Shown in pieces: positions 36,304 through 45,567 of a stretch of DNA of 64,000 bases. Under the pieces are notes generated by a model that was not told the DNA's origin, did no database searches, and saw nothing but the letters and a program-made list of their open reading frames with translations. This DNA comes from Bacillota bacterium (GTDB taxonomy: Bacteria > Bacillota > Clostridia > DSM-8532): assembly GCA_023415205.1 (NCBI GenBank), contig JAEZLR010000001.1, forward strand, positions 87,939 through 151,938, given 5' to 3'. Made by a program: the position numbers and the translations under genes. Every line of letters begins with the position of its first letter. Position 1 is the stretch's first letter.

Positions 36304-37098
36304 CTAAAGACCCAAAAAAAACACCTCATTGATCTTGTCGGAGGACGTACAGGTCTGCATGGCCTTAATAATCTGCTGCTCGGTAATTTGCCCAATAATT
36401 TCCATATCCTTATCCAGAACATAAAGAATGTGAAACCGATCATAATCCAGCTTTTGTATCACATCCCCCAAGGTGCATTCATCCATGACGACCAAGTGCC
36501 GGGCCGAGTACACTCCTTTACTGATGATCCTTTGCTTTCGATTAATGAGATTTTCAAGCTTCATAATACTCACCGTCTCTTCAAGAAGTCTGGTTCCAGG
36601 AAGCATAACCACTGCTATCAAGAGGCTTGGATTGCCAAGGAAGAAGATCTGTAGCAACCCCGTAATCACAAGACCCATTTTAGTCATTAGCGAAAGCCGC
36701 TTAATGAGCCGGAAGGTGACGTTACTGCCTGCCAGCTTATAGAATAAAATAATAAAAAGCTGCCCTCCATCCAACGGATACATGGGCAATAGGTTAAAAA
36801 GGCCTATGGCCAGATTAGCCTCAAAAAGGTCCTGGGCGAAGCCCCCGCCAAAATAAAAAAACAGGGCCATCAGAAAGTTGCCCATTGGGCCTGCAAGATA
36901 AATGGCCATTTGTTTTTTAAAGCTTTTTAAGGTTCCTTTTAACCTTGCCCTGACCCCTATGGGCGAGGGTCTGAAAGAAAAAAGCGCCACCCCAAATAGA
37001 CGTGCCGCCAGGGCGTGAAATAATTCATGCAAAAGAACGGCCAGAATACATGCGACAATAATCCTAATCAGGGAGATCCCCCCAAAAGGCGGGAGCAT
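36304..37098 (-). CDS. spoIVFB: Stage IV sporulation intramembrane protease SpoIVFB-like (M50 family)
   Basis: This 264-aa membrane protease has the zinc motif HELFH (24-28) and the second metal motif PLDGGQ, both typical of site-2 proteases. A CBS-domain tail follows (about 190-250), as in B. subtilis SpoIVFB. It cuts pro-sigma-K in the mother cell. It overlaps the SpoIVFA-like gene upstream by 31 bases. The ATG at 37098 has no clear ribosome binding site, so translation probably depends on that of the upstream gene. Confidence 0.9.
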   Translation of the reverse strand: MLPPFGGISLIRIIVACILAVLLHELFHALAARLFGVALFSFRPSPIGVRARLKGTLKSFKKQMAIYLAGPMGNFLMALFFYFGGGFAQDLFEANLAIGLFNLLPMYPLDGGQLFIILFYKLAGSNVTFRLIKRLSLMTKMGLVITGLLQIFFLGNPSLLIAVVMLPGTRLLEETVSIMKLENLINRKQRIISKGVYSARHLVVMDECTLGDVIQKLDYDRFHILYVLDKDMEIIGQITEQQIIKAMQTCTSSDKINEVFFLGL

Positions 37099-37727
37099 TC
37101 TTTAATAATGTTCTCAACGCCAGTAAAGAGGTTCTGGGGATCCATATGGGTGTCCACCACATGCTTCTTTACAAAGGCCAGCACCTCTGACAGATCCCCG
37201 TTTTGCTGCATCAGGACAACAATGCCCAGAATAGCAAAACAAGCCAATGCCTGTTTAATTATTTTAATAGCCAGCACCGTCGTCCGGTTATCAGCTATTT
37301 CTGCTGTGTTTCCCGACGCATGGGTGGATCGGTAGCTGCTTATTCCGTTCTGGGAACCGCTTCTGTGATCATTGCCGTATAGTTTTTTGTAAAGCCCCCC
37401 ATCGATACGCTTGAGCGCTTGAGTGCTTCTAGTTCTGTCGTATGACCCTGAACTGGCCCAGGATTTCTCAAAGCCGCGATCATAGGAGGAAAAGCCCCCA
37501 TAGCTTTGGGCAAATCCTTCCGAAGGTCCCGTCCGAGTTCCAACCTCCTCGGAGTTTGACTTTTCACTGAAAAATCCAACATCTTCCCCATAGATTCTCT
37601 CTGTCTGATCGGTGGTCTCCTTTTTTTCTATAAGTGGGTTGTTGTTCGCCTCTGAGGGGTTACCCACCCGACGCCGTTGGATATAGCTTTTATATTTCTC
37701 AAAGTTCTCAGCCTCCGCAACTCCCAT
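37068..37727 (-). CDS. Short SpoIVFA-like membrane protein lacking the LytM domain
   Basis: This protein of 219 aa has a polar, low-complexity N-terminal region rich in Ser, Gly and Arg up to about residue 150, and one membrane segment (IKIIKQALACFAILGIVVL). Only about 45 residues follow the membrane segment. SpoIVFA proteins normally carry an M23/LytM domain there, and none is present. The gene position, directly upstream of and overlapping spoIVFB, argues for a SpoIVFA role. ATG 37727 is preferred because GATGGAAG precedes it; an ATG at 37766 has no binding site. Confidence 0.65.
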   Translation of the reverse strand: MGVAEAENFEKYKSYIQRRRVGNPSEANNNPLIEKKETTDQTERIYGEDVGFFSEKSNSEEVGTRTGPSEGFAQSYGGFSSYDRGFEKSWASSGSYDRTRSTQALKRIDGGLYKKLYGNDHRSGSQNGISSYRSTHASGNTAEIADNRTTVLAIKIIKQALACFAILGIVVLMQQNGDLSEVLAFVKKHVVDTHMDPQNLFTGVENIIKECSRLLGGSP

Positions 37728-37830
37728 TCTTCCATCATCCCCGTATTCAATCCTCTGATGAATCATATGAGAGGCACAAGGGGGGATATGCCATGGATAT
37801 TTCTTCCTTACTCACCCTTCTCTGCAAATT

Positions 37831-37870
37831 AAAAGCAGCCCTTCCTGCCGAAAGGCAAGAAAGGCTGCTA
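37831..37870 (-). terminator. Rho-independent terminator after the MgsA-like gene
   Basis: A long stem (37834-37849 with 37854-37869, mostly paired) with a GAAA-type loop is followed on the minus strand by TTTTAATTT. It closes the mre-min transcript and separates it from the spoIVF genes. Confidence 0.8.
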
Positions 37871-37884
37871 AAATTCCCTTAACT

Positions 37885-38280
37885 TTAAAACTTTTTGGTC
37901 AAGAGCTCACGCCATGCAAAATCCCCACGTTGGAGACCATTGATAAGAATCTCGGCGGTAGCCAGATTGGAGGCAATAGGAATATTATTCTGATCGCATA
38001 AAGACCACAGCTCAACAAGGCCACTTCCGTCCATTTCCTCCGGATCAGCAAAATATATCACCAGATCCATTTCATTATAGGCTATCCGAGCCGTAATTTG
38101 CTGCTCCCCAAGCTTACCAAAGTCTAAAGTAAACACATCCAGATCGGTAGACTCGGAAACAATAGCCCCTGTCCGCCCTGTAGCGAACAGCTTGTGTTTG
38201 GAGAGGACAAACTTGTATGCTATACAGAAGGCTTCCATCAATTCTTTTTTCTTATCATGAGCAATCAGGGCAATATTCAT
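37885..38280 (-). CDS. Methylglyoxal-synthase-like protein with changed active site
   Basis: This 131-aa protein has the MGS-like fold: NIALIAHDKKK at the start, ATGRTG (33-38) and the ASNLATAEILI stretch. Methylglyoxal synthase turns dihydroxyacetone phosphate into methylglyoxal. Compared with the E. coli enzyme, the GGDQQ catalytic aspartate is glutamate here (GEQQ, Glu59), ATGTTG is ATGRTG, and the loop with the PHDPD histidine and aspartate is shorter and lacks both. The C-terminus is also shorter. It sits in the min cluster where clostridia usually keep mgsA. Whether it still makes methylglyoxal is doubtful. Confidence 0.8.
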   Translation of the reverse strand: MNIALIAHDKKKELMEAFCIAYKFVLSKHKLFATGRTGAIVSESTDLDVFTLDFGKLGEQQITARIAYNEMDLVIYFADPEEMDGSGLVELWSLCDQNNIPIASNLATAEILINGLQRGDFAWRELLTKKF

Positions 38281-38305
38281 AGGTTCCCTCCAGGACTAGT
38301 TACAT

Positions 38306-38590
38306 TCATCTGCCGGCGCTTTTCATTCCTTTAATGGGGATATTGGCCACCAAGGCCGGGACAATGCGTTCGCCATCGTCACTATTGGTCTTGGTCAACT
38401 GTATATCCAATTCTCTCTCATCAATCTCCATATAATTCTGTATCACCTTGATGATTTCACTTTTTACCATTTCCAAAAACTGAGGAGACACATTGGAACG
38501 GTCGTGAATAAGAACCAGCTTCAAGCGCTCCTTGGCCACGTCCTTGGAGGTCTCCTTTTTCCTTGTCAGCAGTTTAAATAAATCAACCAT
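38306..38590 (-). CDS. minE: Cell division topological specificity factor MinE
   Basis: This 94-aa protein has the MinE plan: a short N-terminal MinD-binding helix (LLTRKKETSKDVAKERLKL) and the dimer domain with IIKVIQNYMEID. It stimulates MinD ATPase and drives placement of the division site. It follows minD by 12 bases. GGGGGACAGG supplies the ribosome binding site. Confidence 0.95.
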   Translation of the reverse strand: MVDLFKLLTRKKETSKDVAKERLKLVLIHDRSNVSPQFLEMVKSEIIKVIQNYMEIDERELDIQLTKTNSDDGERIVPALVANIPIKGMKSAGR

Positions 38591-38602
38591 GTCCTGTCCC
38601 CC

Positions 38603-39403
38603 TTATGCCGGCTTAAAACCGAACAATTTTCTCATTTTTGCAAGGAGTCCTTCGTTTACATTAAGATCCATGAGAGGAACATCCTCTCCCATAATCCTCC
38701 GGGTAACATTGCGGTAGGCCTGTCCTGCCATGGATTTGTTGTCGGTTACCGCAGGCTCTCCTTTATTGGTGGAGATAATAATATTTTCATCATCGGGAAC
38801 GACACCAATAAGGTCAATGGCCAAAATATCAATGATATCTTCAATACTCATCATATCCCCACGCTTGACCATATCATGACGGACGCGGTTGACAATGAGC
38901 TTGGGGCTTTTGATTTCATTAGCCTCCAAAAGACCGATAATACGATCAGCATCACGGACGGCTGATACCTCGGGGGTTGTTACCACCAGAGCTTTGTCTG
39001 CACCTGCAATGGCATTTTTAAAGCCTTGCTCGATACCGGCAGGGCAATCCACCAAGATGTAATCAAACTCATTTTTGAGCTCATCACACAGCATAACCAT
39101 CTGTTGCGGCGTTACTGAATTTTTGTCCCTTGTTTGTGCTGCAGGTAAAAGATGTAGCCCTTCGTAACGCTTGTCCTTAATAAGGGCCTGCTTCATGCGG
39201 CAAGATCCTTCTACCACATCCACCAAATCATAAACTATCCGATTTTCAAGGCCCATGACCACGTCAAGATTACGAAGACCGATGTCGGTGTCAATAAGAA
39301 CCACTTTCTTGCCCTGAAGAGCAAGCCCTGCACCAATATTGGCAGTTGTTGTGGTTTTACCCACACCACCCTTGCCGGATGTGATAACAATAACCTCACC
39401 CAT
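38603..39403 (-). CDS. minD: Septum site-determining ATPase MinD
   Basis: This 266-aa deviant Walker ATPase starts GKGGVGKTT, has the VDCPAGIE switch region and ends in an amphipathic helix (EGLLAKMRKLFGF) for membrane binding. It recruits MinC to block division away from midcell. It is in the order minC-minD-minE. Confidence 0.97.
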   Translation of the reverse strand: MGEVIVITSGKGGVGKTTTTANIGAGLALQGKKVVLIDTDIGLRNLDVVMGLENRIVYDLVDVVEGSCRMKQALIKDKRYEGLHLLPAAQTRDKNSVTPQQMVMLCDELKNEFDYILVDCPAGIEQGFKNAIAGADKALVVTTPEVSAVRDADRIIGLLEANEIKSPKLIVNRVRHDMVKRGDMMSIEDIIDILAIDLIGVVPDDENIIISTNKGEPAVTDNKSMAGQAYRNVTRRIMGEDVPLMDLNVNEGLLAKMRKLFGFKPA

Positions 39404-39494
39404 ATGTAATGTTCCTCCGAATACTGAGTCTTAATGCTAATATATCTTTTTTAAGGGTAAAAGTCAACGCGACTATCGTCCTAATCTATGCTTA

Positions 39495-40181
39495 TCAAAG
39501 GCTTTTTGTAGATAAAGGCTCCACTTCAATCCTGTCCTTTCGGATAGTGGCTATTTCAGGCCTTAGTTGAGCATTTTCAACTTCCTCGGGCATACGAGCA
39601 ATGACCTCGGCGATACGAATTTGAGTAGGCCTGATACTGAAGGCATAGATAAAGGCCTCCCGGTTTCCGTCACTACCTGCATGAACCATACCCCTTAGAA
39701 TTCCTAAAACCACCACATTCCCCGAGGCTACAATCTCGCCACCAGGATTGACATCTCCCATGATGACCACGTTCCCGTCATATTGGATACGGGTGCCGCT
39801 TCTTACGGTACTTCTAACAAATTTGCAATTACCTTCATCCACTCCGGCAAAAAAGAGCTTCCGGGTGGGCACCGGATGGGGCGATTGATGGCTCTTGGAT
39901 GTAGCAAGGTTCTGTTTAAGCTCCTCATCCCTTGAGAAGCTTTCAATGATCGCTCCGCTTTTTTCATCCAGTACCTTTTTAACGCATTCTTCCTGTTCAG
40001 CCGTCCAAGCCGTGCCTCGGTAGGTCACCTTGATTTTGGCTCCTTTAAAGAATCGCGCCGCATTGCTCACTTTGTTGTCAATTTCTTCAAGAGCCTGCTC
40101 AAAGCCATATTCTCCCGGGACAACAATAATAAGCCCCTCAGAATTCCCCTTGAATACAATACCTCTTGTTTCCTGTTCCAT
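39495..40181 (-). CDS. minC: Septum site-determining protein MinC
   Basis: This 228-aa FtsZ-assembly inhibitor has a less conserved N-terminal domain and the C-terminal beta-helix domain (about 105-215) with GTRIQYDGNVVIMGDVNPG. GGGGGAG precedes the ATG. It follows the PBP2 gene by 15 bases. Confidence 0.95.
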   Translation of the reverse strand: MEQETRGIVFKGNSEGLIIVVPGEYGFEQALEEIDNKVSNAARFFKGAKIKVTYRGTAWTAEQEECVKKVLDEKSGAIIESFSRDEELKQNLATSKSHQSPHPVPTRKLFFAGVDEGNCKFVRSTVRSGTRIQYDGNVVIMGDVNPGGEIVASGNVVVLGILRGMVHAGSDGNREAFIYAFSIRPTQIRIAEVIARMPEEVENAQLRPEIATIRKDRIEVEPLSTKSL

Positions 40182-40196
40182 GCTCAGTCTCCCCCG

Positions 40197-42305
40197 TTAC
40201 CAAATAATATCAATGTTTGCCTGTGTCTTTTGATTTGTCTCTGTTTCCCGCTGCTCATTGAGCCTAAAGTACTCCATCATAATATCCCTGGCTATAGGCG
40301 CGGTATAGGCCCCCCAAACACCATGCTCCACCACTACCGCTATGGCAATCTGGGGATCATCATAGGGGGCATAGCATACAAATAAACCATTGGAGGAGGA
40401 GGTTGCCTCACGGCCCGTTTCAGAGGTACCTGTCTTACCGGCTACCTTAAAGGGAAAATCCTTAAAGGCATTGACCGCCGTACCGTCATTGGAGTTAGCT
40501 ACAGCCACCATACCCTTTTTAACGGCATTGATGGTCGTCTGGCTGACGGGAACCTGTTCATAAGCCTGGGAGGACTCTTGGGTGATTTTACCCTGGTCGT
40601 CCACAGCCATTTTAATTAAGTGGGGCGTATACTTCTTGCCGCTATTGGCAATGGTGCTGATGTAGTTAACAATCTGTATGGGCGTAAAGTCGTTATAAAG
40701 CTGACCGATAGAGGCCATGGCCGTATTGGCAGGGTACCAGTCCTCACCGTAATACTTTTTTTTGTACTCTTTGGAAGCCAGGGCTCCAGTGCCTTCCCCG
40801 ATCTCAATCCCTGTTTCCTTTCCGAAACCAAAAATCTTGGCCCATTTCACAATATTGTCAATACCCGTCTGCACCCCCACCTTATAGAAAAACATATTGC
40901 TGGAGGTCTCCAGCGCTTTTTCAAGGTTGATATAGCCCTGGTTGCCTTCAAGGTTGGTAAATTCCATATTGCCAATCACTTCCCTATAGGGAGAGTTCAC
41001 TTTTGTGCTGGGGGTGATGGCACCGCTTTCCAATGCCGCAATGGCCACAAGGGGCTTATAGGTTGACCCCGGAGCATAATGGCCCGAGGTGGCCCGGTTG
41101 ACAAGAGGGGACTCTGCTGATTGCATGAGGGCGGTGATGGCATCGGTATTATTGTCCAGGAAAACCTGTGGATCAAAGTCAGGATAGCTGGCCATGGCCA
41201 AAACCTCACCCGTATTGACATCCATAACCACCACTGCACCGGCGTTGGCATCCCCGAAGTTCTTCTTTCCCCCCATGCGCCGGATCCGCTCGATGTTTTG
41301 CTGGAGGGATTCAACCGTAACCTTTTGGAGATCCAGATCAATGGTGAGGTAAATATCCTTGCCCGGCACGGGCGCCCTTTCAAGATATGAAGCGGTGGTC
41401 TTTCCATTCTCATCCACTTCCCGGAAGGATTCACCGTGGACTCCTCTTAATATGGATTCCGCCGCGCGCTCGATGCCCATTTTGCCGACAATATCGCTGA
41501 CCAGATATTCCACTGCGCCTTCCTGATCCTTAATCTGCTGATTGTATTGTTGATATTCCTCCGAGGAAATGACACCCACATAGCCCAGGACATGGGGCAG
41601 AATTTTTGCGCTCTCATAATACACCCGGTAGGGCTTGATAAATGTGGTGACACCCCTTAGCTCGCTGCTCATTTCCTCTAGTTTGGACATGGTTTCATTG
41701 GTAATGTCCTCGGCCAGAGTCAAAGGGTTGTTTATCTGAGGCTGGTTGACAAGAATTTCATACCGAAGCTGCATGATCTTGAAGGCTTCCTCAACAGAGT
41801 AAGACTCATCTATGGAAAAGGTCTTATCACGCATGTAATTGAAAGCCTGCTCGGCTGTGATGATAAACTTGGCATCGCCCTTGGTAATGACAATATTGTT
41901 GATAAAGTTTTCAATGGAATCTGTTTTAAACCGTATGGGGTTAATATCTATAATCCCGCTCAGCCGGCTCTTTATCTTCTTGTCACCATCCTCAAGGATA
42001 TTTATAAGCTTTAAAAGCATCTCATTTTTTTCTTGGGCTGGCATTTTAATATCCACATACTGGGCGCAGTAGCCCATGCGGCTGCCGGCTATGGGAACGC
42101 CGTTCCGGTCATAAATATCCCCTCGTTTGGGATAAATCACACCCTTGGCCGAAAGACGGTAAACGGATTCCTCCTTGTATTTAGGGCCGTTGATGATTTG
42201 GATTTCTGCAAGTTTATAGAAAATCGCAACCGTTGCTGCCATAATAAGCACCGCAAGGATGAGATACCGATCCAATCCTTCGTGTTTCTTTTCCTTCTTA
42301 CTCAT
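40197..42305 (-). CDS. mrdA: Penicillin-binding protein 2, elongasome transpeptidase
   Basis: This 702-aa class B penicillin-binding protein has one N-terminal membrane anchor (LILAVLIMAATVAIFYKL), a dimerisation domain and a transpeptidase domain with the motifs STYK (active-site serine), SSN and KTGTS. It cross-links side-wall peptidoglycan with MreBCD. Its start overlaps the mreD stop by 4 bases. The usual RodA partner gene is not in this window. Confidence 0.95.
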   Translation of the reverse strand: MSKKEKKHEGLDRYLILAVLIMAATVAIFYKLAEIQIINGPKYKEESVYRLSAKGVIYPKRGDIYDRNGVPIAGSRMGYCAQYVDIKMPAQEKNEMLLKLINILEDGDKKIKSRLSGIIDINPIRFKTDSIENFINNIVITKGDAKFIITAEQAFNYMRDKTFSIDESYSVEEAFKIMQLRYEILVNQPQINNPLTLAEDITNETMSKLEEMSSELRGVTTFIKPYRVYYESAKILPHVLGYVGVISSEEYQQYNQQIKDQEGAVEYLVSDIVGKMGIERAAESILRGVHGESFREVDENGKTTASYLERAPVPGKDIYLTIDLDLQKVTVESLQQNIERIRRMGGKKNFGDANAGAVVVMDVNTGEVLAMASYPDFDPQVFLDNNTDAITALMQSAESPLVNRATSGHYAPGSTYKPLVAIAALESGAITPSTKVNSPYREVIGNMEFTNLEGNQGYINLEKALETSSNMFFYKVGVQTGIDNIVKWAKIFGFGKETGIEIGEGTGALASKEYKKKYYGEDWYPANTAMASIGQLYNDFTPIQIVNYISTIANSGKKYTPHLIKMAVDDQGKITQESSQAYEQVPVSQTTINAVKKGMVAVANSNDGTAVNAFKDFPFKVAGKTGTSETGREATSSSNGLFVCYAPYDDPQIAIAVVVEHGVWGAYTAPIARDIMMEYFRLNEQRETETNQKTQANIDIIW

Positions 42306-42823
42306 GACGATATCCTATTCCTCCTTCTATCCACTCGATCAAGAATATTATATACACCTGCTATGGGCTTAAAAAGCGGTAAAATGAGGATGCTGTTAAA
42401 CAATGCTTCGGGTAGGATAATGGTTGAAAATATAAAAGGGAAATAAGAATACCCCTTAAATAAAAACAAAATCAAGAAAAATGCCGTCTCAATGGCTATC
42501 GTTGGGATAAACCCAAAGGATAATAGAACCAGAAGTTTGTCCCGGTAAAGCTTTTGATTGACAAGGGATATGGGGATGGACATCAGGAAAAAAAGCAAGG
42601 CATACCACCCCAGGGTTTTACCCATGAGCATGTCCATACAAAGTCCAAAACCGAGACCCATAGCGGCACTTTCATAGGTGGACCTCAAAAGGGAGACAAT
42701 CACCATCAGCACCATCAAAATATTGGGTTTTATGGAGAAAACCTCAATGTGTTCAAAAACCGTGCTCTGGAGGAATGCGGCTGTCCATACAAAGGCGATG
42801 GCCGCCATAATCCGATATTTCAT
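42302..42823 (-). CDS. mreD: Rod shape-determining protein MreD
   Basis: This 173-aa membrane protein has about five to six hydrophobic segments with the MreD pattern (KPNILMVLMVIVSLLRS near 33-49). It is an elongasome scaffold and sits between mreC and pbp2, as expected. Confidence 0.92.
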   Translation of the reverse strand: MKYRIMAAIAFVWTAAFLQSTVFEHIEVFSIKPNILMVLMVIVSLLRSTYESAAMGLGFGLCMDMLMGKTLGWYALLFFLMSIPISLVNQKLYRDKLLVLLSFGFIPTIAIETAFFLILFLFKGYSYFPFIFSTIILPEALFNSILILPLFKPIAGVYNILDRVDRRRNRISS

Positions 42824-42834
42824 ACTCCCTCAAA

Positions 42835-43665
42835 TCATAGTGCTTTTTTCTTCAAGATAATAACTTCCTCAAGCCGCTTAAAATCGACCACCGGCTGGAT
42901 TATGGCATAGGAATCATACTGGCCCTCATTCCTGATAACCTTGACAACTTTGCCGATAATAATGCCTTGCGGATATAAGCCGCCGACACCTGAGGTCTCC
43001 ACGGTGTCACCCGGCATCACATCGGTGTTAGGGGGTATGTAATCCACTCTGCACAGGCCTTTGGACCTAAGCTCCACATCGCCTCTGACCACAATCAAGT
43101 CCCGGGACTTTGAAAGGCGCGCGCTGACTGTGCTGTCCATATCTATAATGGACACCACCCTTGAGGTAATAAGGTCGGTTTTTGAAACCCTACCCACAAG
43201 GCCATAGGAGGTGATCACCGGTGAATTGTTCACTATGTTGTCATTCATCCCACGATTAACGGTGAATACATCAAACCAGTTCCCTGGGTCCTTGGCAATG
43301 ATGCTGGCCCCGAGAAAATCGTATTCCTCATATTGATCCTTGAAATCAAGGGCATCTCTCAGTTCTTTATTTTCCTTGGTGAGCTTGTCGATATCCAGAA
43401 TCTGCTGCTCAAGCTCACTGATTCTTTGATTGAGTCTTTCATTCTCAGTTTTGAGTAATTTAACATCCTCAAAGTAACCAAAAAAGTCACCGACCTTTCC
43501 GGTAACAAAGGCATAAGCCCTTTGCAGCGGTGCCGCAGGAACACTGATGATATTGCTGATGATATTGACACCGCTCATTTCACTATAAGACACGGCTGCA
43601 AGGGCGAGCAGAAGGATGACAACCACAACAAGAATAAAAATCTTGTTTGTAAAAAACCTTCGCAA
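42835..43665 (-). CDS. mreC: Rod shape-determining protein MreC
   Basis: This 276-aa protein has one N-terminal membrane segment, a coiled coil (KLLKTENERLNQRISELEQQ, about 70-90) and the extracellular beta domains with IAKDPGNWFDVFTVNRG. It links MreB to the cell-wall enzymes. The gene lies 28 bases downstream of mreB. Confidence 0.95.
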   Translation of the reverse strand: MRRFFTNKIFILVVVVILLLALAAVSYSEMSGVNIISNIISVPAAPLQRAYAFVTGKVGDFFGYFEDVKLLKTENERLNQRISELEQQILDIDKLTKENKELRDALDFKDQYEEYDFLGASIIAKDPGNWFDVFTVNRGMNDNIVNNSPVITSYGLVGRVSKTDLITSRVVSIIDMDSTVSARLSKSRDLIVVRGDVELRSKGLCRVDYIPPNTDVMPGDTVETSGVGGLYPQGIIIGKVVKVIRNEGQYDSYAIIQPVVDFKRLEEVIILKKKAL

Positions 43666-43693
43666 ACTGAATCCTCCTTGTGCCTTGCTCTAT

Positions 43694-44716
43694 TTAAGAT
43701 TTTCTTCTTGAGGACAAAAGCACGTTACTTAAGGTATCTATCTCTTCCAACACCTTTCCAGTACCCAGAACCACACAATCCAGCGGTTGCTCCGCGATAT
43801 AAACAGGAATACCGGTTTCTTCGCTGATGAGTCTATCCAACCCTTTAAGCAGAGCGCCGCCCCCGGCCAGCATAATCCCACGCTCCATAATATCCGATGC
43901 CAACTCGGGCGGCGTTTTCTCCAATGTATATTTAATGGAATCCACAACGGAATTAATGGGCTCCTTTAAAGCCTCACGAATTTCCATGCTGGAAATGGAA
44001 AGCTCTTTGGGGAGGCCTGTCACCAAATCCCGTCCGCTGATATTGTAGGTTTCTTCCTCCTCCAGAGGATAGGCTGAACCGATCTTGAGCTTAATATCCT
44101 CAGAGGTTCTTTCGCCAATCATCAGGTTATATTCCTTTTTGATATAATGGATGATGGCATCATCAAATTCATCTCCGGCAATACGCAAGGACCGGCTGAC
44201 CACAATACCCCCAAGGGAGATCACTGCCACCTCACTGGTTCCTCCGCCTATATCCACCACCATACTTCCGGAGGGCTCTTCAACAGGCAACCCGGCGCCG
44301 ATGGCAGAGGCCATGGGCTCCTCAATCAAAAAGGCGTCCTTGGCTCCGGCCGACATGGCCGAATCAACAACCGCCCTTTTCTCCACTTCGGTCACTCCCG
44401 AAGGGACACATATAATAACTCTGGGCCGGGCCAGAGGATTATTGCCCACGGCTTTCCGAATAAAATACTTAAGCATTCCCTGGGTGGTTTCAAAATCTGC
44501 AATGACACCATCCTTTAAGGGACGAATGGCCGTAATGTTGCCCGGGGTTCTTCCGATCATCTGCTTGGCGTCCAGACCCACAGCCAGAACCTCACCTGTA
44601 TGATTATTCACCGCCACCACTGAGGGTTCACGCAGGATTACGCCTTTGCCTTTAAGATATACCAAGGTGTTTGCCGTACCTAAATCAATTCCAATCTCTT
44701 TTGAAAAAAGTGCCAT
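43694..44716 (-). CDS. mreB: Rod shape-determining actin homologue MreB
   Basis: This 340-aa protein starts with the phosphate-1 motif IGIDLGTANTLVY and has the VVDIGGGTSEVAV and GIMLAGGGALLKGL motifs of bacterial actin. It guides side-wall synthesis. It is the first of two MreB paralogues here; the second (mbl) is at 53139-54170. It is followed by mreC and preceded by maf, with no radC between. Confidence 0.96.
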   Translation of the reverse strand: MALFSKEIGIDLGTANTLVYLKGKGVILREPSVVAVNNHTGEVLAVGLDAKQMIGRTPGNITAIRPLKDGVIADFETTQGMLKYFIRKAVGNNPLARPRVIICVPSGVTEVEKRAVVDSAMSAGAKDAFLIEEPMASAIGAGLPVEEPSGSMVVDIGGGTSEVAVISLGGIVVSRSLRIAGDEFDDAIIHYIKKEYNLMIGERTSEDIKLKIGSAYPLEEEETYNISGRDLVTGLPKELSISSMEIREALKEPINSVVDSIKYTLEKTPPELASDIMERGIMLAGGGALLKGLDRLISEETGIPVYIAEQPLDCVVLGTGKVLEEIDTLSNVLLSSRRKS

Positions 44717-44786
44717 CTAAAATTCTCCTTCATATCTGTTCTTTCGTTGATTAGTATGCCTCGTCTGTAAAAAACTTATATCCCGT

Positions 44787-45386
44787 CTAAACCCAAGATA
44801 AAACCTTATGGCCTCTCCGCTCCAGCATACGAGAAAGCTTGAAGAGCGGAAGGCCCATGACATTAAAGTAGCATCCCTCAATGCGTTCAACCATAAGGCT
44901 TCCATAGCCTTGAATGGCATAGCTGCCCGCTTTGCCATAAGGCTCCCCGGTAGCTATATAATGCTCCAAAAACCCCTTGGGAAAAGGTGATACCTTCACC
45001 CTAGTGATTTCTATATCAGTCATTATCTCCAAAGAGCCTGTCCTCACCAAGGTAATTCCTGTAATCACCTCGTGCCACCGATTTTCCAGAAGGGATAGCA
45101 TCCTTTTTGCATCCGCCTCATCGGTGGGTTTCCCCAGAAGATGGCTGTCAATGCTCACCACAGTGTCCGCCCCTAAAACAAAAGTATCCGGATAGGCAGA
45201 TTGCTCTATTTTTCTCGCAATATGAAGAGCCTTCTGCCGGGACATTTCCATAGCATATTTCCCGGCATCGTCAAAGCCTGTTGAAGCCTCATCAATGTCG
45301 GCGGGCATAATATCAAATTTCAATCCAACCTGCCTCATAAGCTCTATTCTTCGGAGTGAGGCAGAGGCTAGAATGAGTCTTAGCAT
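44787..45386 (-). CDS. maf: Maf family nucleoside triphosphate pyrophosphatase
   Basis: This 199-aa protein starts LILASASLRRIELM and carries the FVLGADTVVS and KPTDEADAKRML stretches of Maf. It hydrolyses non-canonical or dTTP/UTP-type nucleotides and is linked with septum formation. It opens the mre-min transcript. A TATAAT box at 45465-45470 on the minus strand, with a weak TTCCAT at 17 bases, may be its promoter. Confidence 0.94.
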   Translation of the reverse strand: MLRLILASASLRRIELMRQVGLKFDIMPADIDEASTGFDDAGKYAMEMSRQKALHIARKIEQSAYPDTFVLGADTVVSIDSHLLGKPTDEADAKRMLSLLENRWHEVITGITLVRTGSLEIMTDIEITRVKVSPFPKGFLEHYIATGEPYGKAGSYAIQGYGSLMVERIEGCYFNVMGLPLFKLSRMLERRGHKVLSWV

Positions 45387-45538
45387 GGTTTACCTCAGTA
45401 TAAATTCAAATATTTCCTAACAGGTCTGTAATAATGGGTATATATTTAGCAAATCACACCATAAATTATACACGGACACAACGCAGGATGGAATACAAAA
45501 AGTAAACAACTTTGAATACGTAATTTGTTACTTCTCTT

Positions 45539-45567
45539 TTGACGATACTATCAGTATAATATATATT
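45539..45567 (+). promoter_or_regulatory. Promoter of mecA
   Basis: TTGACG (45539-45544) and TATATT (45562-45567) are separated by 17 bases on the plus strand, about 70 bases before the mecA start. The rest of the 45387-45635 spacer between the divergent maf and mecA genes shows no gene. Confidence 0.65.
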
